Of a stretch of DNA of 64,000 nt, positions 61,384-64,000 are shown one piece after another. The translations under genes were made by a program, and so were the position numbers. The stretch's first letter is position 1, and every line of letters starts with the position of its first letter. The notes below the pieces were generated by a model that was given only the letters and a program-made list of their open reading frames with translations, ran no database searches and was not told the origin of the DNA. Source of the DNA: Syncephalastrum monosporum B8922 (Eukaryota; Mucoromycota; Mucoromycetes; Mucorales; Syncephalastraceae); NCBI GenBank assembly GCA_000697355.1, contig JNEN01001241.1, positions 124,001 through 188,000 on the forward strand. Direction: 5' to 3'.

Positions 61384-62485
61384 TTAAGCCAGGAAAGGGA
61401 ACATGGCCTTGCGGTTGCGAGGATAGTCCTTGAACTCTTTCTTGTAGTTGCGGTGCTTCTTGACAGCCCAGACGTACATTTGACCGGTCGCGACAATGTT
61501 GAAAAGCACGGCGCTCCAGGAAGTGGTGAGGAAGCACATCGCGGTCCAGGCAATCGTCTCGAAGAAGTAGTTGGGGCAGGACACGAGGTCAAAACCGTAT
61601 CCGAAAGGAATGGCACGGACGCGGGTTCCGGGCGGGCGCAGGTTGCGAAGCGCAACGTGGTTGGCAAAGTTGGACAGTTGGGCCCACTGATAAGTCAGTA
61701 AAGAAGTAAGGGGTTAATCACAAATGTTCATTCATGCATCATCCACCCGAAGATGATGATAAAGTCGACAGCATTATAAAGTAAAGTGTACGGGTGTATC
61801 GCTCTTCATCACTTACAGCCCAGACGGCGATGCAGCCGTAGATATAGACATCGCTTCTGGCAGCGGCAGACTGGCCGGCAGCGTACCAGGGACCGTAGAC
61901 CCAGTAAGCGAGGTTGACACCGGACAGGAACCAGTAATGGGCCGAGTTCTTGAACACGTTGAAGAAGGGCATCGTGCCGTGCGAGAAGCGGTGCACAAAG
62001 ATCGTCTCGAGCTCGCGTTTCAGGAAATGAAGCAGGGTCAGGTAGAACGCGGTCTTTTGCATGCACGAGTGCTCAAAAGTGGAGCCATAAATGGTCTTGG
62101 AGAGGTAGTAAAAGATGGGATGAATCACGAGAGGACCGCCGTACTCAATCAGAAACACGGTGCGCCAGCCGATTTGGGGACCTACAACAGAACAAAGGGT
62201 AGACCTTTAGCAAAGTGAGCAGACAACCTCTCTTTCATTTGTACCGAGATCCTTGAATTGAATGGTGGCACCGTCTTCGAGGCCGAGTTCAGCCAGAGTC
62301 TTGTCGGCGTCGAGAGGTTTCTTGTCCTCGGTGGTCAGGCGCTGACGATCGGGATAGAATTTGGGGAACTTGGTGGCCAGCGCCTTCTGAACGTCGAGCA
62401 CCTTGACCGTATTGGCCGTGCCTGCCAAGTCGAGCGTCACCGGAAACTGTGACGATTTGGCGCGTGAAGCGATGGTCACCTTCAT
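61384..62485 (-). CDS. TSC13: Very-long-chain trans-2-enoyl-CoA reductase Tsc13/TECR
   Basis: Three exons: 62485-62245, 62181-61817, 61686-61384; 302 aa, close to yeast Tsc13 (310 aa). This ER membrane enzyme does the last step of the fatty acid elongation cycle, reducing trans-2-enoyl-CoA with NADPH to feed sphingolipid synthesis. The N-terminal 80 residues form a ubiquitin-like fold (TVKVLDVQKALA, LTTEDKKPL, LEDGATIQFKDLG), normal for the family. The steroid reductase-like membrane domain follows, with ELETIFVHRFSHGTMPFFNVFKNS and the SCPNYFFET segment whose Tyr corresponds to the catalytic Tyr of yeast Tsc13. The C-terminus is basic with a KKHRNYKKEF stretch. Confidence 0.93.
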
Positions 62486-63782
62486 GCTTTGTCTGATTGA
62501 GAAAAGAACAAGGACCAGATACTTGGATTATGAAGCCCAAGTTTTGGGTTGTCCTCGCGCTTCAGATTCAACACCGCTTGGCACATGAATCTGAATATTG
62601 CAATATAAGCACTGGGTTTGGTTTGTCCAGTCCATCGCTTTTGTTGGGGCGAAACCATACTCCTTTGACACAACATCATCCACCACCTTCTGGAAACATA
62701 TGAATAGTCTAGTTGTCTAAAACAAAAAAACTAGAAAAAGGATCGTATACATTTTCAAGCTATCAGGCTCCCCCAAATGTAAGTCTACACAGCCAAATCA
62801 TCATATAAATGTAACAGGTATGCGGTAGCAGCGTTGTCGATGCTGAACTACCGTTTACGTAAGCATTGCTTCGTTCAGTTTCCACTGTTTCATGTCGCAG
62901 GCAGATACTCATTATGCATGCGTTTGTCCAGTATTATCGTACTTAGCGTGGCCGAACTATGTCTTCCATGGAGGTGGAGATGGAGTATAGGCCTGTAAGA
63001 CGATGGTTGATAACTTTTTGTGATTTATGCGCCAAATATTATCATGTTCATCGCTAAAATTACATACCGATAGCCTCAAATGATGTTAGCATTCATCCTG
63101 TGCACCGAACATAGCTGGTACATACCACTCACCTAGAATGGAAAGGTTCGTGCTATAAGCTGGATCTGAAGAACTTTTTACTAGGGTATTCAGGGATATA
63201 TCACAATCTACTAATTGTCGTGTGTGGATAGTTGCCGCTAATCAACACAATGGTTAGATTTAGTTCAAACGTTCAAACGTTCTAAGCGGCAAGGAGCCTG
63301 AAGGGCTATGAGGATCCTGCTGCAAGTGTAAATTGAAGAACATGCATGAAGTGCGACACCTATAGAGCTGATATTTATAGATCGTCGTGTACTACCCATA
63401 TGCAGCCAAGCTGAGAATTCTAGTTAGTTCGATTACTCCTTTGCTCCATTGCTATACACAGTATCTTATTTCTGTATTTCTTGCTCATTAACTCTTAACA
63501 AAGCGAAAGTATGGTACTAAAATCTTTCACTATCTTGCGCTTTTTCGGAGATATATACACCGTGTCCCTTAAATTCGATGTCGCGTCCGAGCTATCCGAA
63601 AGGGAGTCATTGTTGATGTAATCCTCAATAGATTCAGTGCTGCTCAAGATAGGATCCCAGCAGCGGTATTAGCAAACCCAACCGATAGAAATGATTGCTA
63701 TACTGTTGCCACCTTTAATCTCCATATATGCTCAAGAAACTTGGGGATAAACATCGGCAGCATCCTGTTTGGCCAGCAGACG
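62486..63782. other. Intergenic, right side
   Basis: About 1.3 kb of AT-rich DNA upstream of TSC13. No supported gene. Confidence 0.5.
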
Positions 63783-64000
63783 TCAATGCGCAGGCGCGAT
63801 CGAAAACGTAGATTCCCCTTGTCGGCTCACTGAAGGAATAGACATACACTTTACTCACTTTTAGTTATGTCAGTCAGAATGTTACATATGTATTTGCTCA
63901 AGATCATACTTACCGTATGTATTAATTTCGTAGAGCTTGATGCACGTATTAAGTTCATTGTCTAGAGCACGACTCTGGAGACGGATGTTTTCGAGCATGC
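63783..64000 (-). CDS. 3' part of an unidentified gene running off the right edge
   Basis: Reading into the window on the minus strand, 64000-63914 is open in one frame only (LENIRLQSRALDNELNTCIK...) and ends at a consensus donor G|GTAAGT. A matching acceptor (CCTTCAG) would open 63829-63783, ending in TGA after about 15 codons. The visible part is charged and helix-like. The start may be the ATG at the very edge or lie outside. No family can be named. Confidence 0.4.

Overview
The window looks like nuclear DNA of an early-diverging filamentous fungus, most likely Mucoromycota (Mucorales-like). The genes carry many short (about 50-150 bp) spliceosomal introns with GTAAG/GTATG donors. The gene set fits: two chitin deacetylases, an Skt5-type chitin synthase activator, a group X-like hybrid histidine kinase, a Rim15-like kinase and a METTL4-type methyltransferase. 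I assembled exon models by hand from splice signals, and every complete model closes to an intact reading frame. No bacterial, plasmid, rRNA or CRISPR features were seen.

Left third (1-18.7 kb): two head-to-tail paralogous NRPS-like reductase genes (adenylation, carrier, thioester reductase; both minus strand, both 1047 aa, 7 exons). Their last two exons and the intervening intron appear identical over 1.78 kb while the first five exons have diverged, which suggests recent gene conversion. The rest is gene-poor, AT-leaning DNA with decayed coding-like stretches and two diverged copies of one dispersed element.

Middle (18.7-42.5 kb), gene-dense: an uncharacterised seven-helix membrane protein with a possible 5-nt micro-exon; a broken small ORF region; RTT109 and ORC1 divergent from a 91-bp gap; an Skt5/Chs4-like Sel1-repeat protein with a terminal CaaX box; Golgi tether subunit COG1; a small secreted Cys-containing protein; two divergent chitin deacetylases flanking an HMG-box factor; and a METTL4-like methyltransferase.

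Right third (42.6-64 kb): a 2190-aa hybrid histidine kinase (pseudokinase, ATPase, GAF, HisKA, REC) and a 2070-aa Rim15-like kinase (PAS, zinc finger, split kinase, REC) lie in tandem on the minus strand. They are followed by a C2/proline-rich protein resembling Inn1/Fic1, the very-long-chain enoyl reductase TSC13, and a partial gene at the right edge.

Functional themes are cell-wall chitin handling (Skt5-like, two deacetylases, perhaps the C2 protein), replication-linked chromatin (ORC1, RTT109), and stress or nutrient signalling through response-regulator domains (histidine kinase, Rim15-like). Substrate and pathway of the duplicated NRPS-like pair cannot be read from sequence.
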